Source of the DNA: Ichthyophonus hoferi
Lineage: Eukaryota; Opisthokonta; Ichthyosporea; Ichthyophonida; Ichthyophonidae
DNA: 64,000 nucleotides
Assembly: GCA_002751075.1 (NCBI GenBank)
Contig: NAOQ01000007.1
Coordinates: 203,700-267,699 of the forward strand
Reading direction: 5' to 3'
Shown here: piece by piece, positions 1-12,484 of the stretch
Numbering within the stretch: the stretch's first letter is position 1
Layout of the letters: each line of letters starts with the position of its first letter
Translations under genes and position numbers: made by a program
The notes under the pieces: generated by a model
The model's input: only the letters and a program-made list of their open reading frames with translations
Databases searched by the model: none
Told to the model about the DNA's origin: nothing

Positions 1-1631
1 CTTCATTGTTTGACCCGCACCTATGTAGTATAAAGATAACGATTCTTTAACACCATGCAATGTATTACAATGAGGAAATTTTGTGAGTACTACACGTGAA
101 ATATTATACCATAAAGCTTTATCTAAAAGCAACAAGAATTCACAAAGTGACAAAGTACAATGCAATAGGGTATTGGCAATTGAAGTTATATTTTACAAAA
201 ATGAAGAGAACCACACAATTGAATAATGTTTGTTAATAAATACATTGTGTTTTTACACTTGCAGTATGCAATGATATTAGGTTGATAAATATCTGCAAAA
301 TTTAACCAAAGTTTTTCAAAACTCTCATTAGTCAACATTCAGATATAAATAAGTTCATTTTATAGAGTATGAAATGTCCTACGATGATTAAGTATTATAG
401 CCAAACTTTATTTTTAACTGATATTCTTATAATATATTATTTTCTCATCTATGTCAGCTTGCCCTTAAATAATATGTTTATTACACAGCATGGAGCATTT
501 ATTAATTTATGGAGAGGCATTTGCATATTAGGCTGTATAATACTATATTTACACGTTTCCTATTTTAAATAATAATAGAAATATGTACTTTTTCAGATCA
601 TTCATTTACATATTAAATATAGTTTTTTAACCTTAATAAATCTTTGTAAAATCAAAGAGAGGTGACCGAAGTGTATAGTTACAAAAATCTTTTTTATAAT
701 TCTTCAATAACTTAGCCTGATGCGGTCTTTAAAAAGATTCCTTTTGGTGATGAGACAGACATAAAAAAAAAAAAGACATAGCCTATTAGTTTTAGATTAA
801 GTTCAACTTCTTAATTTTAAATATAAATTTAATGCTCAGACTATTTGTGATAGGATTATAAGGGTTTTATGCATTTAAATTACCATAGCGTTAATGATAT
901 AGAAGACATCTCAAATAATATGGAATCCATGGCACTCAAAAAGATTTTTGCGATTACATTTAATGGGACTTGAATTTTTGTTTTACCACATTCATGAGAT
1001 ACCTATAGAAGATTATAATATAGTTTCTAGATGAATTTCTTCATCCATACAGGGCTCGAACCATACCAAAATTGTTTACTGTATAATCGCGATAGTCTCA
1101 TAATAATGTAGCAAAATTTGATTTTAGTCTACTGTTACATATGGGTGGTATTTTAAGATTTATATTTAATAAAAATTATGAGACCTTTACTTGTATAGAA
1201 AACCTCCGTCCATCTCTCCTTTGTAAAGGCACATAATTACTTCTTATCATAAATTACCAAACCAGTAATAAACAGCATGAGAAATTCAACTATGTGATGT
1301 AATGCCTATTATACACTATCATACAGTAAAGTACCCTAACAAAGATTATAAAAAAAAAGGAAAAAGGTTAAACTGGCACACACCTTATGAAAAATTAACA
1401 TATTTTGACGTTGCCATAAAATGGCGCATATTAAGAGTAATCAGGGAACATATATAGATATGATTATTTCAAGACGATCATAAGTGTGTACTGAAGTTAT
1501 ATATTTATACTACACATAGCCATTTCCTTTCAGAGTAGAAAAAAGAACTGAACAGATAATACTGAATTTCATATTAAAGTTGTAGATTCATATATATGAT
1601 TATTTTAAGTATATAAATTTTAATGATATTA
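1..1631. other. A+T-rich intergenic flank, no gene seen
   Basis: Open frames here (for example a 67-codon one at 369-572) are A+T-driven and hydrophobic, with no splice context and no recognisable motif. The right end carries the 3' flank of the minus-strand SPCS1 gene. I see no RNA gene or repeat array. Confidence 0.5.
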
Positions 1632-2963
1632 TCATTCAGATTTTTTATTCTGAGATACACTTTGTGATTTAGCATCGGAATTGGCTTGAGGCTCCAGCCA
1701 CTTGACTGGATTATGAGCGTAGAAGGGCCAGGCAGGGACACATGCAATGACAGATAGGGCAGCTCCAACTCCAATCCCATAGACAACAAAGATAGATTTC
1801 TGCTGTTGATAGCCGTAGATAAAGCCTATGAGGCCGCAAAAGATAATCAAAAACTAGTGGGAAAGGGGAAAAGAGTGAGAAACCCATAAAACATAGACCG
1901 AGATATAGTTGTATTGGATAGCCACCGGTGTTTTAAAACACTGCTAGTAACAGAGAGGGAGTGGATGACAGCCATGCTAAGAGGCTCATTATATGTGCAG
2001 ATACAACTCTAATCGAGCTAATCTGTTACTGACTATACTGTAGTACCGATAAAGGGAGCCAGAGGAGGGTTAAGGAATAGAAGTGGTATCTTACGTAAGA
2101 TAGGGGCCAAGTAGTAAAAGTTATGCGGTTTATGATAATGTTTAATGAGACTCATACTGAATACCCTTGGCTGTTTCTGTCTTGACATCATACGCCATGC
2201 TTCTACCTACCTCCAACTCTATTGAACCGATCATAGATTATATACTACAATGTCCCCGAGCTATCATTTACAAACACCTTTTACTTTCTCGTCCCTATGC
2301 CATGATACAAGGATGATATATAGGTTTGTTTCTTTGGACAACGGGGCATAAGTTATAACTTTGAAATGAACTGTATAATCTACAATATCTTTAATAAGCA
2401 AATATGTTGTAAATTTCAAAGAGTTTATTGACTTACATATATATAAATATATAAGTATGCCTGATCATATACATAACTTGGTCTCCCAATGCAAGCAGAC
2501 ACGCTGGTCAGTATTAATGGTATATGGATTGGTATTGGTGCAAATATACAGAGAAGAGGCAAGAGAGAAGGGAGTATGGACCATGACAAGTATTAGAAGG
2601 AGGAAATATTACATACTACAGCTAGTAACCTATACTGGATTATGTAAATATAGTTCATCTATTCCTTATCTCCCTCTCGTATCTAGATATTTATATACAT
2701 GTTTTATACTATTTTATACCTATGATATTTTCTTCGTTTGATACATACATTGCGGAACCAATAACACACAATAGGCAACAAGAAATAGAGAAACAGCACA
2801 GGTAAGAACTGAGAAAGCAAAACGTTAATTATAATTAACTAATCAACGGACAGGGACGTTGTTAGGTCAACAGGGCCCAGTTTTCACTTACCATATATAA
2901 ATACTCGGCATATTTCTGACCCACATAGTCACAGTGGTACGACTCTGAGGGGTTGACGGTCAT
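1632..2963 (-). CDS. SPCS1: Signal peptidase complex subunit 1 (two exons)
   Basis: Small non-catalytic subunit of the ER signal peptidase complex, which removes signal peptides during secretion. Exons on the minus strand: 2963-2892 and 1853-1632, phase 0, intron of 1,038 bp with GTAAGT donor. The product is 97 residues (human about 102). Exon 1 begins MTVNPSESYHCDYVGQKYAE, matching the family's DYxGQKxAE start. Exon 2 carries the hallmark GFIYGY, then PAWPFYAHNPVKWLEP, equivalent to PPWPIYRRHPLKWLP in vertebrates. Two hydrophobic stretches (about residues 25-41 and 47-65) fit the two membrane spans with both ends cytosolic, followed by a polar Ser/Gln/Lys tail. The start is the only in-frame ATG ahead of the conserved block. 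It is divergent to MTHFS with 1.5 kb between the two starts. A 94-codon plus-strand open frame in its intron (2457-2741) shows no support. Confidence 0.9.
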
Positions 2964-4488
2964 TTTCCCTGTGCCCCGATATCCATATTAAGTCACAATT
3001 CTAAACTGAAAATAAGCTAAGTAATTAAAACATAAAATAATAAAATGTTTGAGAAGAATAGCCCACGCGCTCATACATGTTGTATGCCTACTGCATTACA
3101 TTATAATTACAAGTACATATAGGCGCAAGTGCATTAGTAAAAAGGTATGAAGCGCAAAGAGCAACATGACTTAGAGTTAAGTGTAACATTTTATGCTGCT
3201 TAAAGGCCTGCAGTCTTGGCTAGAGAGGTCTCTCTAGTACATATATATATACCCATACAACTATATCCCTTATCTCAATCATTATCTTTTTTGCTTGATT
3301 CTTAAGTGCCCTTCAGGAAGGGATGTATATAGACCTGTATACTGGGTGCTATAACTTATGAAAGTAAAAGGCAGAAAAGAATAAGGGTTAATTCTAATTT
3401 ATAGCTTGCAAACGTAAACAGGTATTCAAGAATTGATATAAAAGCAGTTTCAAGTTTGACTCTTCCTCTTTAAAGTAAATGCCAATAATTATTAGCCGTA
3501 GAAGGGTATCTGCATTTTCTTCCGTTGATTATAACTTTATATCTGTAGTATTGAAGGAAAAAACTGTCTAAGATGATAACTTGGAGCCTCTGAATAACTC
3601 TGTAACTAGGCAGAGCAAAACTACCAACAGATAAAAAAATATAAAAAAAAGCAGTTAAATAAGTGTAGTAGAAACTATAAGCTTAAAATAACAAGAGGGT
3701 TTGAACAAATACCTATTAAATATTATAAAGACAAGGAGATAAAGCTATAATATATTAACGATATGGTTGGGGTCGCCTACCTTTTTAAAAAAAATGTATA
3801 TTTCCATAGCGATGTTATTTGGAATCCGACCCGATCCGACCCGCCTTGAGCCTATAATCTTTAAAAGGGTCAACCAACCCATAAGTTTAACATTCTTAAT
3901 TTGGATTAGGTTGATAAAACATACGTTTTACTGGTTACTGTAATTAATATTATTAATCTAATTAAGATTGGTGATATCTCATTGATTATAATTTATCTTT
4001 AGGAATGCGATCGCAAACATAAACATTCTATAGTAATTTTTTACAGAAAAATACAGTCATTAGATAGAGTTTCTAATGACCGCCCACCATGCTTAATATT
4101 TAAATAAATCATGCATCACATCCTCACTCCACTTAGATACTAACAGGAATAAGTATGTGCTTTTTAAAGGGTTGCCATTTTATCTGTTTTTCCTCTTTCT
4201 ATCTCTATAATTATCAAGTAGATACCATTAAAATTAAGGAAATCACCTTTAGCCAATAATACTTAGTTAAGACAATGAAAATATAAATCCAAAATGTTTT
4301 AAAATATTATGAGCTAGTTGATAGCATTAAGATTGACTCGATTTTTTTATTTCTGTAATAATCATATATTATTGGCTTGTTGTTTTTACATTTTTTTTTA
4401 CATTTTCAATTGTTTGCCTTTCGCCCTTATACACCTTTAAATACGTAGCACGTAAAACCCAATATTTTACTAGTGTCTAGTGTGTAAT
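2964..4488. other. Intergenic region between divergent SPCS1 and MTHFS
   Basis: This 1.5-kb interval must hold the 5' regions of both genes. It is A+T-rich with no open frame of interest. A short C+G-rich patch with repeated GACCC/GATCC words lies at 3828-3845 and stands out from its surroundings. No confident promoter element can be named. Confidence 0.4.
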
Positions 4489-6369
4489 ATGTCTACAGCT
4501 GCCTCTGCTTCTGCTTCTATTGACGCTGTCAAGGCTGCAATAAGGCGGGAGACCAAACTACGTTTGGCGGCTCTAAGTGCCGAGCTAAAGCAGAAAGAGT
4601 CTGCCGAAGTGACTCAAAAGGTATATACAAATAAAATTCTTCTCAGTTGGGAGTTGGAAAGTTGGCACAGCGTCTGCCCATCTACCTAATTACTCAGTAG
4701 AAAATGACTCAACCATCATAAATGTTTTAAGTTCACTTAAAAAACCATCATACTAAGGCTTCTATTAGGCCCCCACTTTATACTCTGTGTGTGTTATATT
4801 GTAATTTCTTGGAAGGGTGCTAACTATAAGGTCGATATAGCGAGGAGTAAGAAAGGAATGGGTTTGGAACGGTAGAGTTGCAAGGGAATGAAAGTCCCTA
4901 ACTTGTGGCAAAAACAAAACTGTTTTGCCTGTTATTTTATTTGAATTAAGTAATGTACGGGAAACCCTCTCAATAATATTATTAACATTGGTGTAAAGAA
5001 GTGAAGAACCAAAGAGTTGATTGGTTAATGCAAGTAGAACTATCCATCTCTTGCCTTTCGGACTTCATTAATTTCCACTGTTAGTAAGGTAACAAATAAT
5101 GAGACATACAAGCCAAGTCAGTTCCTTATAACTGACAAAAGAGTTTTGTGATAACAATTCTTAACTGTATCCTCGATATCTTAATCCTTTTTGTAGACAT
5201 GCCTTTTATTGCTCCAATATGAAATTTACACAAGAACCTATGTGCACATATCTTTAAATTTCTTACCTTTGTCTCCGTCACTACAATGCTGATATACTTG
5301 CCAATATGGTCCCCTTTTATTATATTATACCCTCTTTCTCTCTCTTGGACTCTATATATTATATTGTGCCGGCCATGCAAGACTTTAATCGAAATAAAAA
5401 TTGCATACATTTGTAAGATAATCTCATTACAATAATCCATTGTCATCTCCGTTTATAATTGTTTTCAAATATGATCTCAACATTCCTTTCTTTCTACTCT
5501 TCTCTCCCGAACATCAGTTCCTTAACTCCGAAGTCTACCGCAATAGCCATTATGTGTCAGTATATATGAGTATGGACTGTGAGGTTGATACTAGGCCAAT
5601 TGTGGAAGACATTTTCAAGACAGGCAGGTACGTTTTTGCTCCCAACTTCATTTTATTACTAATGCTCTCTTCCAGGATACCTTGCTCATCTCCCGAGATC
5701 AGTCCTCACAGCTATATGCGTTAGCATCCTATCACCAACTTTCCCTTTTCTTTCCAGTCATTCTTCTCCTTCCTCTATTTTTTCTACCTTTAATATCCTA
5801 TGCATTGATCTATACTCTACTGTACTGGTCCTGGTATTATGCTATGATCTTCGCCTTCAAAATTTACACTCAGATATATTCTTTGACCCATTATGCTCTT
5901 TGCTATATATGTATGTACATGCTTACATATATATAGACACCAATGCACATATGAATACATATCCAGATTACACATTTTTTTAACCTATCGTAGTAAATAT
6001 ATTATTAAATTTTATAATAATAAACCATCTATATCTTGTGAAAGGCTTGTCTTTCCGCCCATGGTCATGTTTGACCTACAGTTCCCTAGTATTGTAACTA
6101 TACACTACAGCCTGCTATTCCTTTGTATGTGGTCATAAAATGATCCGTGCGCGGTGTCACTTAGGGTATGTTATGTGCCATACTATACAAAGTCTACCAT
6201 GAAGATGCTCCGGATGACCTCATTGGAAGAGTGTTATTCACTTCCCCTCACTAAGTGGAACATCCATCAGCCTACCGGTAAGTGTATTTTTTGATTACTG
6301 GCATCACCACCACCCGCCTATAACTGTATAAGGCTATGGACACATCATTTCTTCTCTAGTAAAATACAC

Positions 6370-6404
<35 letters not shown>

Positions 6405-6766
6405 ATTCTATTGTTTGATTTGTTTGTTCCTATTCTTCTTTTTCTTTCTGTCTCTTTTTCTATATTGTCCAATGATTCATCCCATTTCTGTTTATATCTA
6501 TTTCGTTTAGCCCAGTTATTTGCCACCATATGACCATTCTATATAAAACGGGTACCATGTATGGCGTTATTGTGGTACGAGCGTGCTAGTGTAGGAGATA
6601 GGGAGGATCAGATAAGTTTAGGATAGATCTGTTGATTGGGTCTAGGTTGGATATGATGTTGGAGTACATACGGGGCGCCATAGTTGTGATGTAGTTTTAT
6701 GATTGGAAATCTGATTCTGTAGATTTTATTATGTTTATACCAACACTGCTATCTCGGTTGGATTTA

Positions 6767-6807
<41 letters not shown>

Positions 6808-9106
6808 GAGTTATAGTGAGGCGATAATTCAAACAACGTTTGGAAACTAACAAAACTGTATGATATTTTCATATTTGTTTTGTGGCTGTGACGAAGAGAG
6901 CGAGAGATAGGTGCATGCATACATGTTTTGATAGAGATATGACGTGATATATTATATAGAGGTGATTGTAAGAGAAAGAACGATGAAAAATGGAATGAGA
7001 GACAAGAATAAGAGGCTTAAGAATGAAAAATAACAATTAGGTATGAAGGGTGGGTGGAAAGGGAGGGCAATGGTCCTGTAGGGCTGGATGATTACATAGA
7101 ACGACATTGGCTAATACTGGAACTATCTAACTTTAGGGTGCCTAATGGATTACTTAATTTATTAATTTGCTGCTACTGCAAGTAGTAAATCAAGGAATTA
7201 TTTAAGGGACTTCTAGTATAAAGTTACTTTCATACTTAGTTTATTATTGTAGTTACACCAGTATATTCATTTGCACATCATTAGAACTACAAAAACCCAT
7301 TTTTTATTAAATATTATTTTCTGANNNNNNNNNNNNNNNNNNNNNNNNNNNNNNNNNNNNNNNNNNNNNNNNNNNNNNNNNNNNNNNNNNNNNNNNNNNN
7401 NNNNNNNNNNNNNNNNNNNNNNNNNNNNNNNNNNNNNNNNNNNNNNNNNNNNNNNNNNNNNNNNNNNNNNNNNNNNNNNNNNNNNNNNNNNNNNNNNNNN
7501 NNNNNNNNNNNNNNNNNNNNNNNNNNNNNNNNNNNNNNNNNNNNNNNNNNNNNNNNNNNNNNNNNNNNNNNNNNNNNNNNNNNNNNNNNNNNNNNNNNNN
7601 NNNNNNNNNNNNNNNNNNNNNNNNNNNNNNNNNNNNNNNNNNNNNNNNNNNNNNNNNNNNNNNNNNNNNNNNNNNNNNNNNNNNNNNNNNNNNNNNNNNN
7701 NNNNNNNNNNNNNNNNNNNNNNNNNNNNNNNNNNNNNNNNNNNNNNNNNNNNNNNNNNNNNNNNNNNNNNNNNNNNNNNNNNNNNNNNNNNNNNNNNAAA
7801 GGGAGGGCAATGGTCCTGTAGGGCTGGATGATTACATAGAACGACATTGGCTAATACTGGAACTATCTAACTTTAGGGTGCCTAATGGATTACTTAATTT
7901 ATTAATTTGCTGCTACTGCAAGTAGTAAATCAAGGAATTATTTAAGGGACTTCTAGTATAAAGTTACTTTCATACTTAGTTTATTATTGTAGTTACACCA
8001 GTATATTCATTTGCACATCATTAGAACTACAAAAACCCATTTTTTATTAAATATTATTTTTATATATTGGCACTGCCTGTCTTTATAAACCAGTATTGTA
8101 CTGCCATAAGCAAATATCCCTTAATATTCCAGCCTGCACATTGTGTACCCTATGTATTTACTACTGCCCCCTGCCATCCATGGCCAGTTCTATACAATAT
8201 CCTACCAACTCACCTCACTTATTACCATTATCTAGATGATCAAAACAGAGAGGAAGCTCTAGAGACTGGCAAACTAGATTTGATTGTAGTACCAGGAGTG
8301 GCCTTTGGGGTGGACGGTCAGAGACTAGGGCGAGGAAGGGCGTACTATGATAAATATCTTACTAGCTGCATGACACATGTTAGTGGCCCCTTCCCTTCCC
8401 TGTCCTCCTGCCTCTATGCTGAAAGACATAGGGGTCTGTCATATATTCTCTATTCCTTTTCTAGATTTCTAAATGTGACTTTACTTTTCCAGCATTTTCA
8501 TACACGCGAGACTCTTATTTCCCATTCTCTCTCCCTCTACTATCTATCTTATTACTTTATCCCTTATGTCAATATTGTGTGCTAGTAATACCACAGTGGT
8601 TTCTACTACCAATTTTATGTATCAGTGAGCTCTCTCCTTCAGGGGAACTAGTCCTTGATTTGTTGGTATATAATATATGTACTTCGTGCCAGACTGGATG
8701 CTCTCAAACAGTTGGCCAACATATCATGATTGCTAGCTCCAATTAGTACATTTAGTACATAGTGTTGTATGGACTCTTACTGTTAATCCCACTGAAACAA
8801 TAATCGATGTTTGATTGCCTACCTGTAATTATATATATTTCAAAGTGGTTGTAGACCTTGTTATTTAAGAAGCTCTTATTATATATTTGACTACCATATC
8901 CTATGCTTTAGCGGTTTGTGTACATAGGTGTCCATACTGGTTCTTAAATATGCCTGATAATACTTATAACATCTTTATTTTAACCGCAGAGCAATCTTGG
9001 TAACCTAAAGAAGGCGGGCCTGTCTTTTCAAGCCCAACTGTGCAATAACATTCCCATGAGTACCACTGATATATGGCTAGACTACGTGTTCCACCCTCCA
9101 CTGTGA
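4489..9106 (+). CDS. MTHFS: 5-formyltetrahydrofolate cyclo-ligase (methenyl-THF synthetase), five exons
   Basis: Converts 5-formyl-THF plus ATP to 5,10-methenyl-THF in one-carbon folate metabolism. Exons: 4489-4620, 5518-5627, 6165-6277, 8236-8378, 8990-9106. Phases agree throughout and the product is 204 residues (human 203). Exon 1 has the N-terminal RRETKLRLAALS helix. Exon 2 has VSVYMSMDCEVDTRPIVEDI. Exon 3 encodes a CYVPYYTKSTMKMLRM block followed by SLEECYSLP and WNIHQP. Exon 4 holds LDLIVVPGVAFGVDGQRLGRGRAYYDKYL in two parts, with the nucleotide-binding GRGRAYYD at about residues 150-157. Exon 5 ends with AGLSFQAQLCNNIPMSTTDI. The start is ATG 4489; there is no ATG just upstream in frame. 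Intron 3 contains the first assembly gap and its duplicated flanks. A possible AATAAA signal lies at 9322. Confidence 0.93.
6374..6400. repeat. (AT)n microsatellite
   Basis: Uninterrupted AT dinucleotide run in MTHFS intron 3. Confidence 0.9.
6769..6807. repeat. (ATT)n microsatellite
   Basis: About 13 copies of the trinucleotide in MTHFS intron 3. The polyisoleucine open frame on the minus strand is just this repeat. Confidence 0.95.
7058..7320 (+). repeat. Left copy of identical 263-bp duplication flanking gap
   Basis: Read base for base, this stretch is identical to 7798-8060 (offset 740). It ends four bases before the N run. Because the match is exact and abuts a gap on both sides, the likeliest explanation is one genomic segment present at the ends of two contigs that were not merged, rather than a recent tandem duplication. 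Confidence 0.9.
7325..7797. other. Assembly gap (473 N)
   Basis: Run of N inside MTHFS intron 3. No MTHFS coding sequence is missing, because exons 3 and 4 join in phase and match the family without a hole. Confidence 0.99.
7798..8060 (+). repeat. Right copy of identical 263-bp duplication flanking gap
   Basis: Exact copy of 7058-7320. It resumes immediately after the N run; after 8060 the sequence continues uniquely towards MTHFS exon 4. Confidence 0.9.
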
Positions 9107-12100
9107 TATTATATATGGCGGAATTACAATAATGGAGAGATATTAGTAGATAATTGTATTGATTGCTATATTGCAATATGTAAGTATAATCTTGGGGTTG
9201 GGATCACATCATTTTTATTTTGTAGAGTGTCTTAATTTAATATTGTTTATTGAAGTTGATCTTTGTTATTATTCTTGCCCCATAACTTGTACTGGCCATA
9301 CTAGGATATGTTTCCGAAAACAATAAATTCTGTTCCATAGAGATTATACCTATCTATTTTTTTTAGCTTTACGCATTTAGGTGTATATATTCGCCTAATG
9401 ATTATAATGGTTGGATTGAAGTAGTAAATATTTACAATAGGTTTTATGACTTACAATACTATTTATTTGGAATGATTCTAATACCCTTCAATATCATTAG
9501 CGTTGATATTGGCGTAGGATTATTTGAAATCTAAGCAGTGGTTTATATAGAACCATTTGAATTGGGGTAAGTGAGCTATTATGTATTAAATATTCTGGAA
9601 TAATGACTCTGCGTTGAGATCAACACGCTATATAGAACCAAATAACAGTTTCAGACAATTTGTTTTTAGGAAATTAGTATTACCTTATCTAGTTAGTTAA
9701 CCTTTGCTATTTTCTTATTTTCCTATCCTGTTTGGTTCATTTCATTTGGCCGGAGTTTTTAGTACTTAAATTTGCCTATTTAACGGACTATGTAGATACC
9801 ATGCAAATAGCTCTCCTACCCTATATTCTTAATCTTTCCTGTACATGCTGCTTTAAATATTTATGTATTAATTCATTTTGTAATATTTCGTATCTTGTAA
9901 TCCCTGGGAATACATACGGAATAGACTATATGACATTTATTTAAATTTGGTGGAGGTACATGATGTAGCAAGAGAAGTATAATACTTGGAGTACGTTGCA
10001 TTCTCAAACATTAAAATGTTAAACTATAACTAGCATTTACTATTTTATTATTGCCCACTATGCAAGTGCATTATGAACTATAGACTAATAGCCGTCGTTT
10101 CTTTTACATTATCGGGGCTGACCAGGACTGTCCTCATTATGTATGGTAATGTGCAAGTGTAAATCGGTTGATTCTTGGAGAACCTACTTTGGGTAAAGGT
10201 TTTAACTAAAATGTGGTATTGATTATAGCATTTAAACAAGTTTAGTATGTGAGTAATAACGTTTAAATGATAGATTGACAACTAAAATCAATCAAAGAGC
10301 TCAATCAGTGCGAAATTAAACATAACCAGGTTTGTAGGCTATCAAAACAAATGCACTTATTTCATAGGATATTTTATACCAGAGGGTTATTATCTTTATA
10401 AATGTATGAAATCGCAGGATGTATGCATGCATGCTCAAGTTACATTTTAAAGGTTGAATAGTATTTGTTATTATAAATAATGCAACATTTCTATGAAATG
10501 ATATCAGGAATTCTTTGGATCGAGTTGCACACATTAAATCATGGATACCTAAGGGTGCATTCCCAACTCCCGTTTTGACAATGATATGATAATGCCTTAC
10601 TATGCAATTTATGTTATGACAAAAATCGTAAAATTTCTGCTTTATGATAATATAAACTAATTTCATCATAGGGTTAAAACTGGTTCACTCGTACGCGTTA
10701 ATTTTTTTGAATCATATTCGATTTGCTTAATTGCAATCGCGGTATCTTCCGTTGAATTTTTTCTAACCTTTTCTCTTTTGGAATCATCAGTATTAATGGA
10801 GATAGATGCTGTTGAAACCAAAGCGTTCAATGCATTTGCTACAGCCTATTCCTTTATGTTACGAGACCAATAACTCCGAACCACGTTGTTTGTTTGACCA
10901 AAGCTCTGATAACAAAACGGATCATGACATGATCGGGTCTAATATTAGTTATTAGCATAACTTTCTTGACAAGATTAAATTGATTTGTTAATGCATAATA
11001 TGCAAGCACTTACTTTAATGGATTGATAATTGATAATGGAGGAAAAGGCCGGATTTCCGATTGATTTAATTTACAAATAGCCAATCAGCGCTTTGCGGTT
11101 TGATCATCTTCCTTATCATTGTCAATGGATTGGCTAGAGAGCCATCCAAATAAAAGATTGCCGATAAGATTACACAAATTCTAGTGGACTTCAGTGATCT
11201 TGTGTGAAATTGTATTAGCCAATAAGGATCTTTACGATCGGTCCATCGGTAGTCGTTATCACTTGCGGCTGTGATTTGCAATCAAAAACAATCAACCTCA
11301 TCGTAACTGTGTGTTACTGTCATTTCTATCATAGTTACACAATAATTATCTACTCATATGTAAAGATCAATAAAACAAGTTGGTTAGGAGACAAAATAAA
11401 GAAATTAATGCTAACGATTTAGTCATTAAGTAGCCCAAAATACCCAATTATCTGCTTTGGATATATTCAAAATAGATATTTGTGGTATTTTGACTATTCA
11501 GCCTAGGGTGCCAAAAACCACTAGACTTTATTCCAATGAAGCCAAACTTATGTATACATTAATAATTCTTAGTTAATTCAGGCAGTATCCTTAACTTGAA
11601 GAAAAATAATATTTGGATAGTTTCTACAGTGGTTGATGAACATGTTTTTATCTCAAAACGTGAGTATCGCACATTGCACTTTTTAATTTTGGCACCAAAG
11701 TATCCCGGGGAATTTTTGCCATAGTCATATTTGTTTACCGAAATACTTTGTATTTTATTCCAAATGTGAGCATGAAATTTAGGTTTAAATATAGATAACC
11801 AAAAATAGTTCCATATTTGTCATTCTTAATGGAATTAAAACTAAACGCAGCAGGGAAAAAAAATACCATTTGTTAGCCTTTCTTCTATATCCATCCATAT
11901 AAGAATATACTGGCTGGATTAGAAGTACAGGCCTGTCATTCCATATTTCTATTTCTCAAGGCCATACCATACTTACCCAATCAGACGCACTATTAATATG
12001 AATAGACATATCATTGAATAGCATGCGATCCACGGGAATTTCATATAAATATGTGCATTATAGAGTATACCATCTTCTACATATTCCATATAGAAGCAAG

Positions 12101-12484
12101 CTTAATTTATATTTTTTTATATATTTTTTTGGAGCGTTTCCCTGAATTTGATATATAGCTGTCTATATAATATATGTGTTTTTGTAAGTCCTCCACTAAC
12201 GGTTTTTCGAGTTGAAATTTTTTTCTATATTCTTGTGTTATATAAATTAAATCTACTATTTTTTTTCTTGGCCTTTTGCTTTGTAAGGTTCATGTTTATA
12301 GCAGCAGACGGTGATATGCTGCAACATTACTACTACTATACTTACGTCCTATAGTTTATTTTTAAAGCCAGGAAATATATTATATTTTAATCCACAACAA
12401 TTGGACCACTGCAGGCTTAGCAACCCGTAGCAACTGAAACTTTGGTTTTTACTTGCTACTAAAAACAATACCGGTTACATTATA
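9107..12484. other. 3.4-kb intergenic region, MTHFS to PH-TIPE gene
   Basis: No gene is supported. Minus-strand open frames at 10078-10281, 10316-10669 and 11066-11281 have no start context or recognisable family. A 25-codon plus-strand fragment at 10798-10875 is coding-like but isolated. Three TAGCCAAT/ATTGGCTA words lie between 11078 and 11223 (see findings). The last 400 bases upstream of 12485 are T-rich leader or promoter sequence. Confidence 0.4.

Noticed and set aside
1048-1072. tRNA B-box-like word GGTTCGAGCCC on the minus strand
   Set aside because: No T-arm stem, A box or acceptor stem around it.
2457-2741. 94-codon plus-strand frame in SPCS1 intron starting MPDHIHN, reminiscent of the IS200-type transposase start
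   Set aside because: The rest has no transposase motif and the similarity is limited to a few residues; lies in an intron.
7307-7847. Two long minus-strand open frames across the first gap
   Set aside because: They consist of unknown residues from the N run; no real coding sequence.
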